A stretch of 64,000 nt of DNA from Halieaceae bacterium. Its GTDB lineage: Bacteria > Pseudomonadota > Gammaproteobacteria > Pseudomonadales > Halieaceae. Shown here in pieces: positions 9,287-22,865 of this stretch; the stretch's first letter is position 1, and each line of letters opens with the position of its first letter. The notes beneath the pieces were generated by a model. That model was not told where the DNA came from and searched no databases. It worked only from the letters and a program-made list of their open reading frames with translations. Location: NCBI GenBank assembly GCA_003523185.1, contig DPGN01000021.1, forward strand, positions 95,436 to 159,435. Reading direction: 5' to 3'. The position numbers and the translations under genes are program-made.

Positions 9287-11308
9287 TTATTCAGGAACGT
9301 CCAGTGCTGGATTGCGATTAAAGAAGTTACGCGGCTTGAGCATGATCTCATCCACCTTTGACGGCATGACGGGCCAGTCCTCGGCCATGGGTACATGATG
9401 GAAGCCAATCATGGGCCAGGCGACCAGGTCGGTATTTTCTATAGTCTCATCATCTGCCGCATACTGGGGCAGTCCAACACCAACATCCGACTGATTGACG
9501 GCGAGCCCGGTCGAGAAAATCTCGTTGGGCTTGTAGCGGGTTACCCATAAATTGTTCTTGAGAAATCCGGCGCGTTGATAAATCGCGTCATCGAGCGTCA
9601 CCAACGGATGGGTATTGGGGAAGATGAGCTGGTATGAAGTGGGGTAGCCCATCGCATTTTCCGCGGTGGTGCTGGCAAAGGTTAACAGCGCCGGCTTTTC
9701 TACTTTCATGACCGTTTGCGCCTGTTGCTCCGTCAGCACTTGCTCTTGTTGAACGGTCCAGATGCCCTGGCGAGGTGCGCCGTCGGGCTGCTCTGTGGCC
9801 ACCAGACGCTGACGAACAAAATTGTTATTAACACCATCGACATCCATATCAATGCGGTAGCTAAAGAAGTGGTCGTGATTGACGCCGACACGATAGGGAG
9901 CAATCAGCGTTCCTGTCTGTGTTTCCGACGCGGCTCTCGGGTCATCTAACGACGCCGAGAAAACACCCTTGGTGGCGTCAATGCCTGTTGAAATCAGTCG
10001 AATTCGTAGGCGTCCGTCTTGCTGGAAAACGTAATCCTGGAAGTAATCGTAATTGCCGATCACGGCGACCATACGTACAACGAGATTGGTGGCTCTGCGT
10101 GAGTTGTGTTTCACCATGCCGGGTACATCGTCATACAAAGACTCGTGGTGGCGCCAGCTGGGGTAGCCCGGGTCGAACTCAAAAATACAAATGCGATTTT
10201 CGGCGGTGAAAGCTTCCCCGCTCGCAGTGTGCAACACCGCATCCTGATACACAGCGGTGGGTGGGCAGTCGTTGCCCTTAAGCTCGGTAGCCATGTTGCC
10301 GAACCCGTACTCACCCATATCGAAGTAGGCGCGATAGAACCAATGGGTATCGGGGTCCTGATATGGGACGAACATTTCGGACATGGCGATTTCGTAGGCG
10401 ACGGGTCTGAATTCGTCACCGGAGACAACGCCAACATTGTTGAGAATCGTGCCTTGGCGCGGGTCAAAGCGAAGATGGAACTGCCAGTCCTGCCAGTTAA
10501 TTTGGCTTCCGGTGATAGCGAAATTTCGTCCTTCGCGCTGCTCGATGGTGATTGGTTTCAGTGCTGGCCGCGTGTCGAGTGCGCTCTCGTGAAACTCGAT
10601 GACCTCAAAGTCATTGGGTGGTGTTTCAGCATCAGCAAACGAGTCTGTGATTTCGATGAGCTTCAACTCTTCAACATCGAACAAGACACTGATTCCTTCT
10701 ATGGGTCGCGCATAAGCGCTGGTCGTAGGAAGCAGCCCCAAGCCACTTTGACCCCGAATGTTGAAGCAGTCGAACCGGACAAGTCGGTCGTTGACCGGGT
10801 TTGCAAGATCAGAGAAGAAACGCCCGACTGTGCGTGGCAGACAGAGACCGTCCGAGCCGGTAACGCCGCGCCGTTCCAGCGCAGCCATCACTTCAGGAAG
10901 TTGGTTGACCGCATCGAGTGCGCCGAACAGCTGCTCGCCCGCGAGCATGGGCTGACCGCTGGTGATCTCCTTCGGAGCAGAGAGCGATGCGTTATCAAAA
11001 TCATAGCGCGCTACATAAGAGGCTTTGTTTAGCCTGTAGACAATATCTGCACTGCGGGTTGCTTGATCACCGGTCTGCCAAGCACGCGCCTTGCTCTTGT
11101 CGGGCTCGGTAAGACTGATGCGATTGAATAAGATGCCCTCACCAAACGCATCGCTCACGGCGGCAGCTGCTTCGTTAATTTCGGTTCCGGTTAAGGAGTG
11201 CCAAGGTGACACTGTCGTGTGGGTGTTATTGCCCGTTTCCTGTGGGCTTTGACCGCAGCTTGCAAGAACAGCGACGCTTAACACTGCTAGAACTCGATTT
11301 ATCCCCAT
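9287..11308 (-). CDS. Copper-containing amine oxidase (TPQ), lipoprotein
   Basis: A copper/topaquinone amine oxidase of about 673 residues, which deaminates primary amines to aldehydes with release of ammonia and hydrogen peroxide. The core residues are visible: the precursor tyrosine of topaquinone in VIGNYDYF (about Tyr420), the catalytic base aspartate in YFDMGEYGFG (about Asp330), the copper ligands in NHDHFF (about His478 and His480), and a third histidine in GFHHVPMAEDWP (about 636). The N-terminus is a lipoprotein signal with lipobox LASC, so it is probably membrane-anchored in the periplasm. It is preceded by a near-perfect AAGGAGGT ribosome-binding site. It sits 46 bp after the Tag-like gene within an operon. 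Confidence 0.93.
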   Translation of the reverse strand: MGINRVLAVLSVAVLASCGQSPQETGNNTHTTVSPWHSLTGTEINEAAAAVSDAFGEGILFNRISLTEPDKSKARAWQTGDQATRSADIVYRLNKASYVARYDFDNASLSAPKEITSGQPMLAGEQLFGALDAVNQLPEVMAALERRGVTGSDGLCLPRTVGRFFSDLANPVNDRLVRFDCFNIRGQSGLGLLPTTSAYARPIEGISVLFDVEELKLIEITDSFADAETPPNDFEVIEFHESALDTRPALKPITIEQREGRNFAITGSQINWQDWQFHLRFDPRQGTILNNVGVVSGDEFRPVAYEIAMSEMFVPYQDPDTHWFYRAYFDMGEYGFGNMATELKGNDCPPTAVYQDAVLHTASGEAFTAENRICIFEFDPGYPSWRHHESLYDDVPGMVKHNSRRATNLVVRMVAVIGNYDYFQDYVFQQDGRLRIRLISTGIDATKGVFSASLDDPRAASETQTGTLIAPYRVGVNHDHFFSYRIDMDVDGVNNNFVRQRLVATEQPDGAPRQGIWTVQQEQVLTEQQAQTVMKVEKPALLTFASTTAENAMGYPTSYQLIFPNTHPLVTLDDAIYQRAGFLKNNLWVTRYKPNEIFSTGLAVNQSDVGVGLPQYAADDETIENTDLVAWPMIGFHHVPMAEDWPVMPSKVDEIMLKPRNFFNRNPALDVPE

Positions 11309-11312
11309 GGTG

Positions 11313-11322
11313 TTACCTCCTT
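11313..11322 (-). promoter_or_regulatory. Strong Shine-Dalgarno of the amine oxidase gene
   Basis: Read on the minus strand this is AAGGAGGT about 6 nt before the ATG, essentially the full anti-16S complement. It implies strong translation of the amine oxidase relative to its operon neighbours and fixes the start codon. Confidence 0.75.
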
Positions 11323-11354
11323 ATTTATTTTTTTGGAGTCGGCAATGTGCAGGC

Positions 11355-12050
11355 TTACTCCGGTATTTGGTTTCTTCGGACCCCTAACGAGACGAGTCGA
11401 CTAAGCTCCGACAAGCTTCTACCGCTCTCCTCACGAAGACCATTGAAATAACTCTGTGCGGCTTTGAGGGCGCGCAAACTGTGAATCCCAGAATCGACAA
11501 TATCGTTTTCGCGCAAAAAGAACTCCACATCGGCGGTCATCAGAAAGGTATCAACACCCAATGTCCGGAGTGCATAGGGTCCTGTGTTTCCACCCAACCG
11601 ACTACCGTTTTTTTTCAAGAAAAGCCAGAGGCCGATGACGTCATCATCAGGCCAGCTGGCGATGAACTCGCCAAAAGTCTTGTCTTCGCGGCGCTCGGTG
11701 TCCGAGATCATCAGGGCATTATCAAGCACCGTTTTCACTTTGCTGAAATTGCGAATGATTCCCGGGTCACTGGCCTTACGCTCCAACATATCGTCGGGCA
11801 TCATCAGTAAACGCTCGATATCGAAGCCCCAGAAGACCTCTTCAAACTGCGGCCATTTATTGTTGACGATGCGCCAGACGAAGCCTGACTGAAATACCTT
11901 CCGGGTGAACTCCGCGAGGTAGCGGTCGGACCCCAGCCCGCTGAGATATTCTTTGGTTGCAATGGTGGGCAGTAGGCTCTCCACAACATCACTCCCGCCT
12001 TTTCGTAGGCAGGCGACTTCATACAGGTTGTCGTAGGAAGGTCCGGGCAT
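11355..12050 (-). CDS. DNA-3-methyladenine glycosylase I-like protein
   Basis: A 231-residue protein resembling the Tag (adenine glycosylase, 3-methyladenine) family, which excises alkylated adenine. Matching segments are FVWRIVNNKWPQFEEVFWGF, then IERLLMMPDDMLERKASD and PGIIRNFSKVKTVLDNA, which parallel the helix-hairpin region of E. coli Tag. The canonical N-terminal CxWxxxDP motif and the C-terminal zinc-binding Cys/His snap are not obvious, so it is divergent and activity is uncertain. It lies 23 bp downstream of the EamA transporter and 46 bp upstream of the amine oxidase, clearly within the operon. Confidence 0.75.
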   Translation of the reverse strand: MPGPSYDNLYEVACLRKGGSDVVESLLPTIATKEYLSGLGSDRYLAEFTRKVFQSGFVWRIVNNKWPQFEEVFWGFDIERLLMMPDDMLERKASDPGIIRNFSKVKTVLDNALMISDTERREDKTFGEFIASWPDDDVIGLWLFLKKNGSRLGGNTGPYALRTLGVDTFLMTADVEFFLRENDIVDSGIHSLRALKAAQSYFNGLREESGRSLSELSRLVSLGVRRNQIPE

Positions 12051-12073
12051 TAAGGGAGTGTAACCCTAAATGA

Positions 12074-12964
12074 CTAGGCTTTTGCTTTCCGTGTACTGAC
12101 GATACAGCCAGTGATGATAAACGCTGTGCCCAAGATCGTGCCCGCACTGACAGGTTCGGCAAAAAACAGCCAGCCAAACAATGCAGCCCAGATAAACGCT
12201 GTGTACTCCACGGAGACAAGGGCCTGTGCTTCCGCTTTGCTGTAGGCGATGGACAACAGTATGAGCGAAATGACGGCAAGAACGCCGGCGGCTGACGCGG
12301 CAGTCCACTGGACAACATCAGCGGGTAGGGTGATGGCGAATGGAGCGCCGAGCGCCAGAATGCAGGTCATGATCACATTTTGATAGCAGGCAATTTCCGT
12401 GGGTCGTGCCACCAAGGCCTGCTTTCGCTGCAAAATGATATTGAGTGCATACATGACGGCGAAGATGAGGACCGCCGCAATCCCCAGCAGACTACTGTCA
12501 TCACGCATCTGAAACATATCTTCGCCGGCGATGATCACAACACCACCAAAACCTAAGACAGCGGCGATTTTTGCGCCGCGTGTAATTTGCTCTCCGAGCA
12601 TGGGGGCCGCAAGGTAGAGAGCGATGATTGGAGCGACAAAGCTCAGACCAACAGCCTGCGCAAGGGGCAGCTGTGTCAGGCTCCAAAACAGGAAGAGCAT
12701 CATGGATGCGGTAAGCACACCGCGGGTAATATGCAGCCTCAATACTCTCCCTGTTGCCAGTTGCGGCCGATTGGGTAAGTAGAGCGCGGACGCGAAGACA
12801 GCGCCCATTGCTGCCCGCCAAAACGTAGCGCTGTAGGCGCCCATGGCCAGCGCTTGGGCTTTCATGACCGCATCGAGCATGCAGAAGAACAGTACGCCTG
12901 CACTCGCCAATAAGACCGGAACGAGAAGGCTCTCGCTGTTGTCAGGGGCGCCGATCATTTTCAC
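12074..12964 (-). CDS. EamA/DMT family transporter
   Basis: A 296-residue inner-membrane protein with ten predicted hydrophobic helices arranged as two EamA repeats, the drug/metabolite transporter layout of RhaT/YdcZ-type carriers. Recognisable family segments are TFWRAAMGAVFASALYL in the first repeat and SVEYTAFIWAALFGWLFFAE in the second. The substrate cannot be deduced. It sits between the alpha/beta hydrolase (47 bp upstream) and the Tag-like gene. Confidence 0.88.
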   Translation of the reverse strand: MKMIGAPDNSESLLVPVLLASAGVLFFCMLDAVMKAQALAMGAYSATFWRAAMGAVFASALYLPNRPQLATGRVLRLHITRGVLTASMMLFLFWSLTQLPLAQAVGLSFVAPIIALYLAAPMLGEQITRGAKIAAVLGFGGVVIIAGEDMFQMRDDSSLLGIAAVLIFAVMYALNIILQRKQALVARPTEIACYQNVIMTCILALGAPFAITLPADVVQWTAASAAGVLAVISLILLSIAYSKAEAQALVSVEYTAFIWAALFGWLFFAEPVSAGTILGTAFIITGCIVSTRKAKA

Positions 12965-13011
12965 GAGTAAGCCACGACTGCATTGGAGAAATGCACTTAC
13001 CGGACACTAGC

Positions 13012-13986
13012 TCAAGCCGCTTTATCAGCTGCGTGCCACTGTGCAACCAGCGAGCGAAGCACGCTGACAAAGGCGATGGGCTCATCGAGCATCAGGTGAT
13101 GACGTGCGCCGGGAATGCTAATGAAAGGAATGTTATCGCCACCCCGCTCACGCACGTAATCGGCCGAGTCATCATCAAATAAGGCGCTGTGCTGTCCGTA
13201 GACATAGGCTTTTCTGCCCGGTGCGGCGACAACCGCATCTACTTGATTGAGTATTCGGTCTTTCAGGGAGAAATCACTGTCGAAAACACTGGCATCGAAC
13301 TTCCACGTCCATCCACCGTCGACCTGTTTCAGCGAGTGATAGGCCATGTAATGAAATAGATAAGGTTCGCCACAAGGTTGGTTTGGCGAGAGCACAAAGC
13401 GCGATTTTGCCTCGTCATACGTTGGGTAGATTCGGTTCGGACGACTCGTATCCGATCGCATGGGACGTCCACCCGCGAAGTGTTCTTTGAGTCGCTCGGG
13501 TCTCAAGACCATGAGATCGCAAACAACGAGGCCACCGAATAGCTCATGAAAATCATTCATGGCTGCAAGGCCCACGTGCCCACCATAGCTGTGTGCAATC
13601 ACGATGGGCTTAATGGCGTTATCAAATAGACCCGTTTCGCGAGCGACATCGACCACTTCCTGTGCGCGAACAGCGTCGGGATAGGACGAACGAACGCCTG
13701 AGTCACCCATACCCGTTAGATCGTAGGCAACGACGTGGTATTGCTGAGCTAGGAACGGGGCGATGAAGGCCATGCAGCGGGCATGGGCCAGAAAACCGTG
13801 CATCAAGAGTAGAGGTGGATTCGCAGGATCACCCCAGCGGAAGTAGTGAACATTGCACCCGTCCGAGTTTACCCAGCCCTCTTCGCGAGGTACCTGCAAC
13901 GCATCGACCAGCCACTGCGGTGCATCGGGTGCGTCCGGCGGCAGTTCCTTAGTTAGGTCACAGATGTCGGTTACTGGGCTCTTCAT
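13012..13986 (-). CDS. Alpha/beta hydrolase
   Basis: A 324-residue alpha/beta-hydrolase-fold enzyme with no signal peptide, so cytoplasmic. The oxyanion-hole motif HG appears in LLLMHGFLAHAR, the nucleophile serine in the elbow AHSYGGH, and the likely catalytic histidine in PGARHHLMLDEP near the C-terminus. The substrate is unknown; esterase, lactonase or C-C hydrolase are all possible. It is the first gene of the five-gene run down to the MOSC gene. Confidence 0.88.
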   Translation of the reverse strand: MKSPVTDICDLTKELPPDAPDAPQWLVDALQVPREEGWVNSDGCNVHYFRWGDPANPPLLLMHGFLAHARCMAFIAPFLAQQYHVVAYDLTGMGDSGVRSSYPDAVRAQEVVDVARETGLFDNAIKPIVIAHSYGGHVGLAAMNDFHELFGGLVVCDLMVLRPERLKEHFAGGRPMRSDTSRPNRIYPTYDEAKSRFVLSPNQPCGEPYLFHYMAYHSLKQVDGGWTWKFDASVFDSDFSLKDRILNQVDAVVAAPGRKAYVYGQHSALFDDDSADYVRERGGDNIPFISIPGARHHLMLDEPIAFVSVLRSLVAQWHAADKAA

Positions 13987-14219
13987 AGTTGTGTGTTTAT
14001 CCCCGAAGTCTACTCATACGAGCAAAACTGGCTTTTGGTCGCCTATCAGTAAGGTATTTTTGGTGGTGTTTAAGTTCCGGGTTACTTGGTGCGTTAGCGC
14101 CCGATGACCGCGCGGGCATGCTAAACGCTTCAGCGGGAAAAATCTCGTTAAATCACCGGGTCTGACTCACTTATCCAACGCCGTTAGTGAGTTAATGCGG
14201 TCGGTTTAGAAGCGCTGAT

Positions 14220-14930
14220 TTAGTTTCGAACAAACGGGGGGTAATCTGCGCCGACGTCGCTGTAGACGTATTCCCATCCTCTCTCTTGCATGATGGCACG
14301 GTGCCTTGCGCCCGCAACGCTACCATCCCCCGTTTCGTAACCCGCATCGCCTTGGAATAGCACGGCCATTTTCCCCTCTGTCTTGGTAAACACCGGGAAC
14401 ACATAGGGTGGGGGTGTTTCGTTTTCACCGGCGGTCATGTCGTCGGTTGTGGTATACCGCAATAGACTCAACAGCGTGATGTAGGTGGGTGGCAGCATAC
14501 CGAATTCACCCGCCTCGTGTTGTGCTACTGCATCTTTAACGCGAATCCACGCAAAGTCGTGAATCTCGCTTCCGTCAATGGCAACGTCCGCATCCTCAGC
14601 GAGGGGCGCTGCGTAAATCCAGGTCTCGAATCGCTTGGGTTCGACAACCGGCGTGGTCCAGTGGCTGAGGTGCACCATGTTTTTAGTATCGGGTCTCAGG
14701 CCACATTCTTCCTCAGCCTCGCGTGCCGCAGCAATGCGCGCGGCCGATGCGATATCGCCATTAGCCGACTCAATGTCGCTTTCTTCCAAGGCACCACCGG
14801 GAAAGACCCATAGCCCACCTGCGAACAGTAGCGCCTTGTTGCGCTTAAGCATGAGCGTTTCCATTCCGTTATCTGTGTCGCGTAACAGGACAACGGTGCT
14901 GGCCGGCCTGGCTTTAGGTACATCCGTCAA
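14220..14930 (-). CDS. NUDIX hydrolase (NUDT19-like)
   Basis: A 236-residue Nudix-fold pyrophosphohydrolase. The Nudix box is present but stretched: GGALEESD, an insert, then AAAREAEEECGL, which supplies the REXXEE metal-binding core. This inserted layout resembles the eukaryotic NUDT19/RP2 branch and its bacterial relatives, several of which act on CoA derivatives. N-terminal segment ASTVVLLRDTDNGMETLMLK is the usual first strand. It is on the same strand as the downstream operon but separated by 233 bp. Confidence 0.88.
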   Translation of the reverse strand: MTDVPKARPASTVVLLRDTDNGMETLMLKRNKALLFAGGLWVFPGGALEESDIESANGDIASAARIAAAREAEEECGLRPDTKNMVHLSHWTTPVVEPKRFETWIYAAPLAEDADVAIDGSEIHDFAWIRVKDAVAQHEAGEFGMLPPTYITLLSLLRYTTTDDMTAGENETPPPYVFPVFTKTEGKMAVLFQGDAGYETGDGSVAGARHRAIMQERGWEYVYSDVGADYPPFVRN

Positions 14931-15071
14931 TGGAATACTCCTTTTGGCGCAAGGTCCCTAAACCTCACGGTGATGCGGCTTACGATCGAACAAGATTGTT
15001 GCCACGCTTTAAAGTTGCTTGGGCTAACGAGCTTTGTCAATTGCTGAGTAACTTCCTCGGTAACACGGAAT

Positions 15072-15097
15072 AAAAAAGCCCGCGAGGGGCGGGCTTT
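15072..15097 (-). terminator. Rho-independent terminator
   Basis: On the minus strand, an 8-bp stem AAGCCCGC / GCGGGCTT with a 5-nt loop is followed by six U residues. It lies about 20 bp after the stop codon of the secreted protein gene at 15118-15678 and ends that transcript. Confidence 0.85.
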
Positions 15098-15117
15098 GGG
15101 CCAGTGGACTCGTTTTG

Positions 15118-15678
15118 CTAGTTGACTCGGGTTAATTTGGAGTAGTTCTCAACGAGCTCACCCTCTATCATCACTTTGCCTGTATTCACCAAGACGTTAG
15201 GGTCGTCAGCATCAAAAACCCACTTCATTTCGGTCACATAACTGTCGTGACCAACGTGAAAGCTATTGGTCTTTTCGTCGAGTCGAACAGTGAGCGCACC
15301 ATCCGACATTTCTGCCACTTTAAAAATGGGCGCAGTTCCTAAAGAGCAGTAATGAGTAACTACCAAGTTTCCACCCTTATCGGTGTAGGTGGTCAGCATT
15401 TCAATGCCGTCTTCTACCAGAGTTTCAACAATCGTGTTCCCACCAGAGGTGAGCTTAAGCTCGTAGGACACTGGTATGTCTCGATCTGAGATTGATTGCC
15501 GCATCGTGCCTTCCCAGCGCCCAAGCCGTTTTTTAACCTCTTTGAAGGCAGCACTATTATTGACAGCCGGCATTTCAACGACCCCGATACTTACCGGTTC
15601 CTGAGCTGCAGCTGTCGAGATCATTAAGGTTGCAGTAATTGCAGCCAGTGAACTGACGGAATGTTTCTTTCTGAACAT
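15118..15678 (-). CDS. Secreted hypothetical protein
   Basis: A 186-residue exported protein with a signal peptide (about residues 1-26, ending TAAAQ). The mature part has alternating strands (RLGRWEGTMR, VSYELKLTSGGNTIVET and MKWVFDADDPNVLVNTGKV) that suggest a lipocalin- or DUF1579-like beta-barrel, though this is only an impression from the pattern. It lies 20 bp downstream of another small secreted protein and ends at a clear terminator, so the two form a small operon. Confidence 0.7.
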   Translation of the reverse strand: MFRKKHSVSSLAAITATLMISTAAAQEPVSIGVVEMPAVNNSAAFKEVKKRLGRWEGTMRQSISDRDIPVSYELKLTSGGNTIVETLVEDGIEMLTTYTDKGGNLVVTHYCSLGTAPIFKVAEMSDGALTVRLDEKTNSFHVGHDSYVTEMKWVFDADDPNVLVNTGKVMIEGELVENYSKLTRVN

Positions 15679-15698
15679 AGTATTCCCCTTGCGTGAAA

Positions 15699-16166
15699 TT
15701 ATTTGATGACCGTCTGTGAGGTGCCGGCACCACCCTGTAAGGGTGACCAGTGCGCGGCTTTAATGCGCCACATGCCGTCTTCCTTAACGAAAGCCTGAGT
15801 GACTCGAGTCCGGTAGTTGGGTACTGCGGGAAGACCTTTAGGCTTCATGACGGCCTCTTGGTAGTAGTGAGCTACCGCTGCTTGACCCTCTACTAACACC
15901 ACAACCTCAATGTGTTTTACCGACCCAGAGAAGTACTCGAAGTCAGAGGCATCGTTCTCTCTCTGGATTGTGTTGAGCAGTCCACCACTCGAGAAGAACT
16001 CCTTGGACCCGTATTTAGAAATTCGCATTGGATCCTGGCTCAGCATTTTGTTGGTGTGAGCGATATTCGCCTCGACTACATCGCGAATCTCTTCCTTGGT
16101 TCCTGCGTGAGCTGTGCCCGTGCATAGTGCGACGACCAATAGCAGACTTAGCTTGTGCATTTTCAT
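15699..16166 (-). CDS. Secreted NTF2/SnoaL-like protein
   Basis: A 155-residue protein. I choose the ATG giving MKMHKLSLLLVVALC because it creates a signal peptide (cleavage near GTAHAG) and is preceded by GGGGAATACGTA, a good ribosome-binding site; the longer upstream ORF has neither. The mature part resembles the SnoaL/DUF4440 cone-fold proteins: an N-terminal helix (REIRDVVEANIAHTNKMLS-like), then strands including YRTRVTQAFVKEDGMWRIKA, which is the classic DUF4440 C-terminal strand. The function is unknown. It is the first gene of a two-gene unit with 15118-15678. Confidence 0.7.
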   Translation of the reverse strand: MKMHKLSLLLVVALCTGTAHAGTKEEIRDVVEANIAHTNKMLSQDPMRISKYGSKEFFSSGGLLNTIQRENDASDFEYFSGSVKHIEVVVLVEGQAAVAHYYQEAVMKPKGLPAVPNYRTRVTQAFVKEDGMWRIKAAHWSPLQGGAGTSQTVIK

Positions 16167-16372
16167 TACGTATTCCCCGTTTCGTTTTGTTGTTTTGTTC
16201 TTTAGCGTAGTCGCGATTGTGCGATCCGCCATTTTTTTGTAGTTGGATATTGATAAGCCCAGATCAGAGCACATGTCGAGCGCTTATCGCGACGAGTCAA
16301 TAGGCCTGTTAAATCGACATGAAGGGGGAAAATGGGTGACGCGAAAGTGGAGCCAAAACCTCTATCGTGACA

Positions 16373-16402
16373 TTGCTGTGTTATTCCCAAAGGACGTATA
16401 GT
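16373..16402 (+). promoter_or_regulatory. Possible sigma70 promoter for malonyl-CoA decarboxylase
   Basis: TTGCTG and TATAGT separated by 18 bp, about 30 bp upstream of the ATG at 16431. The spacing and -10 box are good. It is seen by eye only. Confidence 0.35.
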
Positions 16403-16430
16403 GGATTCGTGTTTCTTGGAGTGATCAGCC

Positions 16431-17774
16431 ATGAAAAATGACGTAGGAAGTGAGTCAGAAAGCCGATACCGGGACACGCAAGAGACGTCAATGAGTGGTT
16501 TTTCAGGGCTTTTAAGCTCTGTCATCGGTGCAGGACGCGATATTCTAGCGCGTCGCCGACAGAATGCGCTTGAAGCGCCTTCGAGCGATCTACTGGCGAA
16601 AAGTAAGCAGCTCATTCACCACCGGGGCGAAGCGTCAGGCTTAGCACTGGCTTGCGAAGTTGTAGCGGACTACCAAGCGCTTGATGATGCCAACCGACGC
16701 CTTTTCTTTGAAGCCTTAGCTGACGATTTTTCAGCCGACAGTGACGCGGTTTTAACTGCCGCAGAGAGCTACAGGCTCGATCCGGCAGAGGCCAATCTTG
16801 CGGCGCTATCGCGGGCTGCCGAGGCGCCACGAATCAAGCTCTTTCGCCGAATGAATATGGCGCCCGAAGCAACACCTGTGTTGGTGAAAATGCGTGGCGC
16901 AATGATTCAGGCGCTGGGTGATCTGCCCCGGCTCAAGGCGGTGGAGACCGATCTAAAGCACCAGTTCATCTCTTGGTTTAATCGTGGATTTCTCGAATTA
17001 CGGGTGATTGACTGGAATACACCGGCATCCATTCTCGAACGAATCATTCAGTACGAGTCGGTGCATGCCATACGGGGCTGGAATGATCTGCGAGCCAGAT
17101 TGAGTGGCAATCGCATGTGTTTCGCATTCTTCCACCCTGCTATGCCCGATGACCCGCTGGTGTTCGTGGAGGTAGCGCTAACCGAAGGGGTTCCCGACGC
17201 GATTAGTCCGCTGATTGATCAAACGAAAGAGCGTGATGTGGGGAGTATGCCGGATACGGTCGTGTTCTATTCCATCAGCAACTGTCACCCTGGTTTGGCC
17301 GGCGTGTCATTCGGTAACTTTCTGATCAAGCAGGTGGTTGAAGAGGTGGGTAAGCGTTATTCGACGATGAAGCGTTACGTAACGCTGTCACCCATTCCTG
17401 GTTTTTGCCGTTGGCTGGCAACTCAGGAAACAGGCATTGATCTCGAGGAGATGCGGTCTATGGCTAAGACCGATACGGCCAAAACCGCCGATGCAAGACG
17501 TCACGATTTACTCGCGGCTTGTGCACAGTATCTAGTCAAGGAGCGTCGAAATAACTTAGCGCTCGATCCGGTAGCACGCTTTCATTTAGGTAACGGAGCA
17601 AGCCTTCACGCCATTCATTGGGCTGCTGATCTCAGCGACAAAGGCCTAGAGCAATCAGCGGGTCTGATGGTCAACTATCTTTATGATCTAAAGAGTATCG
17701 AAGAGAACCACGATAGCTATTTTGATCAAGGTGAGATTGCAACATCGCGAGATGTCGCCCGCCTGCTCAACTAA
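16431..17774 (+). CDS. Malonyl-CoA decarboxylase
   Basis: A 447-residue cytoplasmic malonyl-CoA decarboxylase (MLYCD family), converting malonyl-CoA to acetyl-CoA and CO2. The N-terminal helical domain is followed by the GNAT-like catalytic domain with VVFYSISNCHPGLAGVSFGN, which contains the serine matching the human catalytic Ser329 region, and YVTLSPIPGFCRWL, the family signature. The start follows GGAG nine bases upstream. It is a single gene, with no mat-type synthetase or transporter next to it, so its role may be control of malonyl-CoA level rather than growth on malonate. Confidence 0.93.
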   Translation: MKNDVGSESESRYRDTQETSMSGFSGLLSSVIGAGRDILARRRQNALEAPSSDLLAKSKQLIHHRGEASGLALACEVVADYQALDDANRRLFFEALADDFSADSDAVLTAAESYRLDPAEANLAALSRAAEAPRIKLFRRMNMAPEATPVLVKMRGAMIQALGDLPRLKAVETDLKHQFISWFNRGFLELRVIDWNTPASILERIIQYESVHAIRGWNDLRARLSGNRMCFAFFHPAMPDDPLVFVEVALTEGVPDAISPLIDQTKERDVGSMPDTVVFYSISNCHPGLAGVSFGNFLIKQVVEEVGKRYSTMKRYVTLSPIPGFCRWLATQETGIDLEEMRSMAKTDTAKTADARRHDLLAACAQYLVKERRNNLALDPVARFHLGNGASLHAIHWAADLSDKGLEQSAGLMVNYLYDLKSIEENHDSYFDQGEIATSRDVARLLN

Positions 17775-17834
17775 CGTTTTCAATGGCGCTCTACAACACA
17801 GACTCAAAGCCAGCGGTCTATTGCTCAGCTAACG

Positions 17835-17931
17835 TTGTAGATAAGGCTGAGCACCATCTTGCTTGAGCGACTACGGTGGTGTTCTGTGCTATCTACAATT
17901 AAAAAGATAACGAAAGAGACAATTAAAAAGA
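17835..17931 (+). promoter_or_regulatory. Structured leader with direct repeat upstream of the sugar operon
   Basis: Positions 17835-17843 (TTGTAGATA) pair perfectly with 17890-17898 (TATCTACAA), and inside them 17849-17856 (GAGCACCA) pair with 17877-17884 (TGGTGTTC, one G-U). This makes a two-part stem with a symmetric 5-nt internal loop and a 20-nt apical loop. ACAATTAAAAAGA occurs twice, at 17895 and 17919, with a 24-bp period, the second copy just before the AAGGAAG ribosome-binding site of the GH2 gene. It could be an operator pair, an attenuator or a 5'-UTR element; there is no U-tract. Confidence 0.45.
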
Positions 17932-17941
17932 CAAGGAAGCG

Positions 17942-22836
<4,895 letters not shown>

Positions 22837-22865
22837 GATAAGTAGGTATTCGGGAGCCATGGGCT

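Noticed and set aside
10106..11032. 308-residue plus-strand ORF
   Set aside because: It is entirely antisense to the copper amine oxidase gene, whose motifs are clear; no ribosome-binding site or domain is seen.
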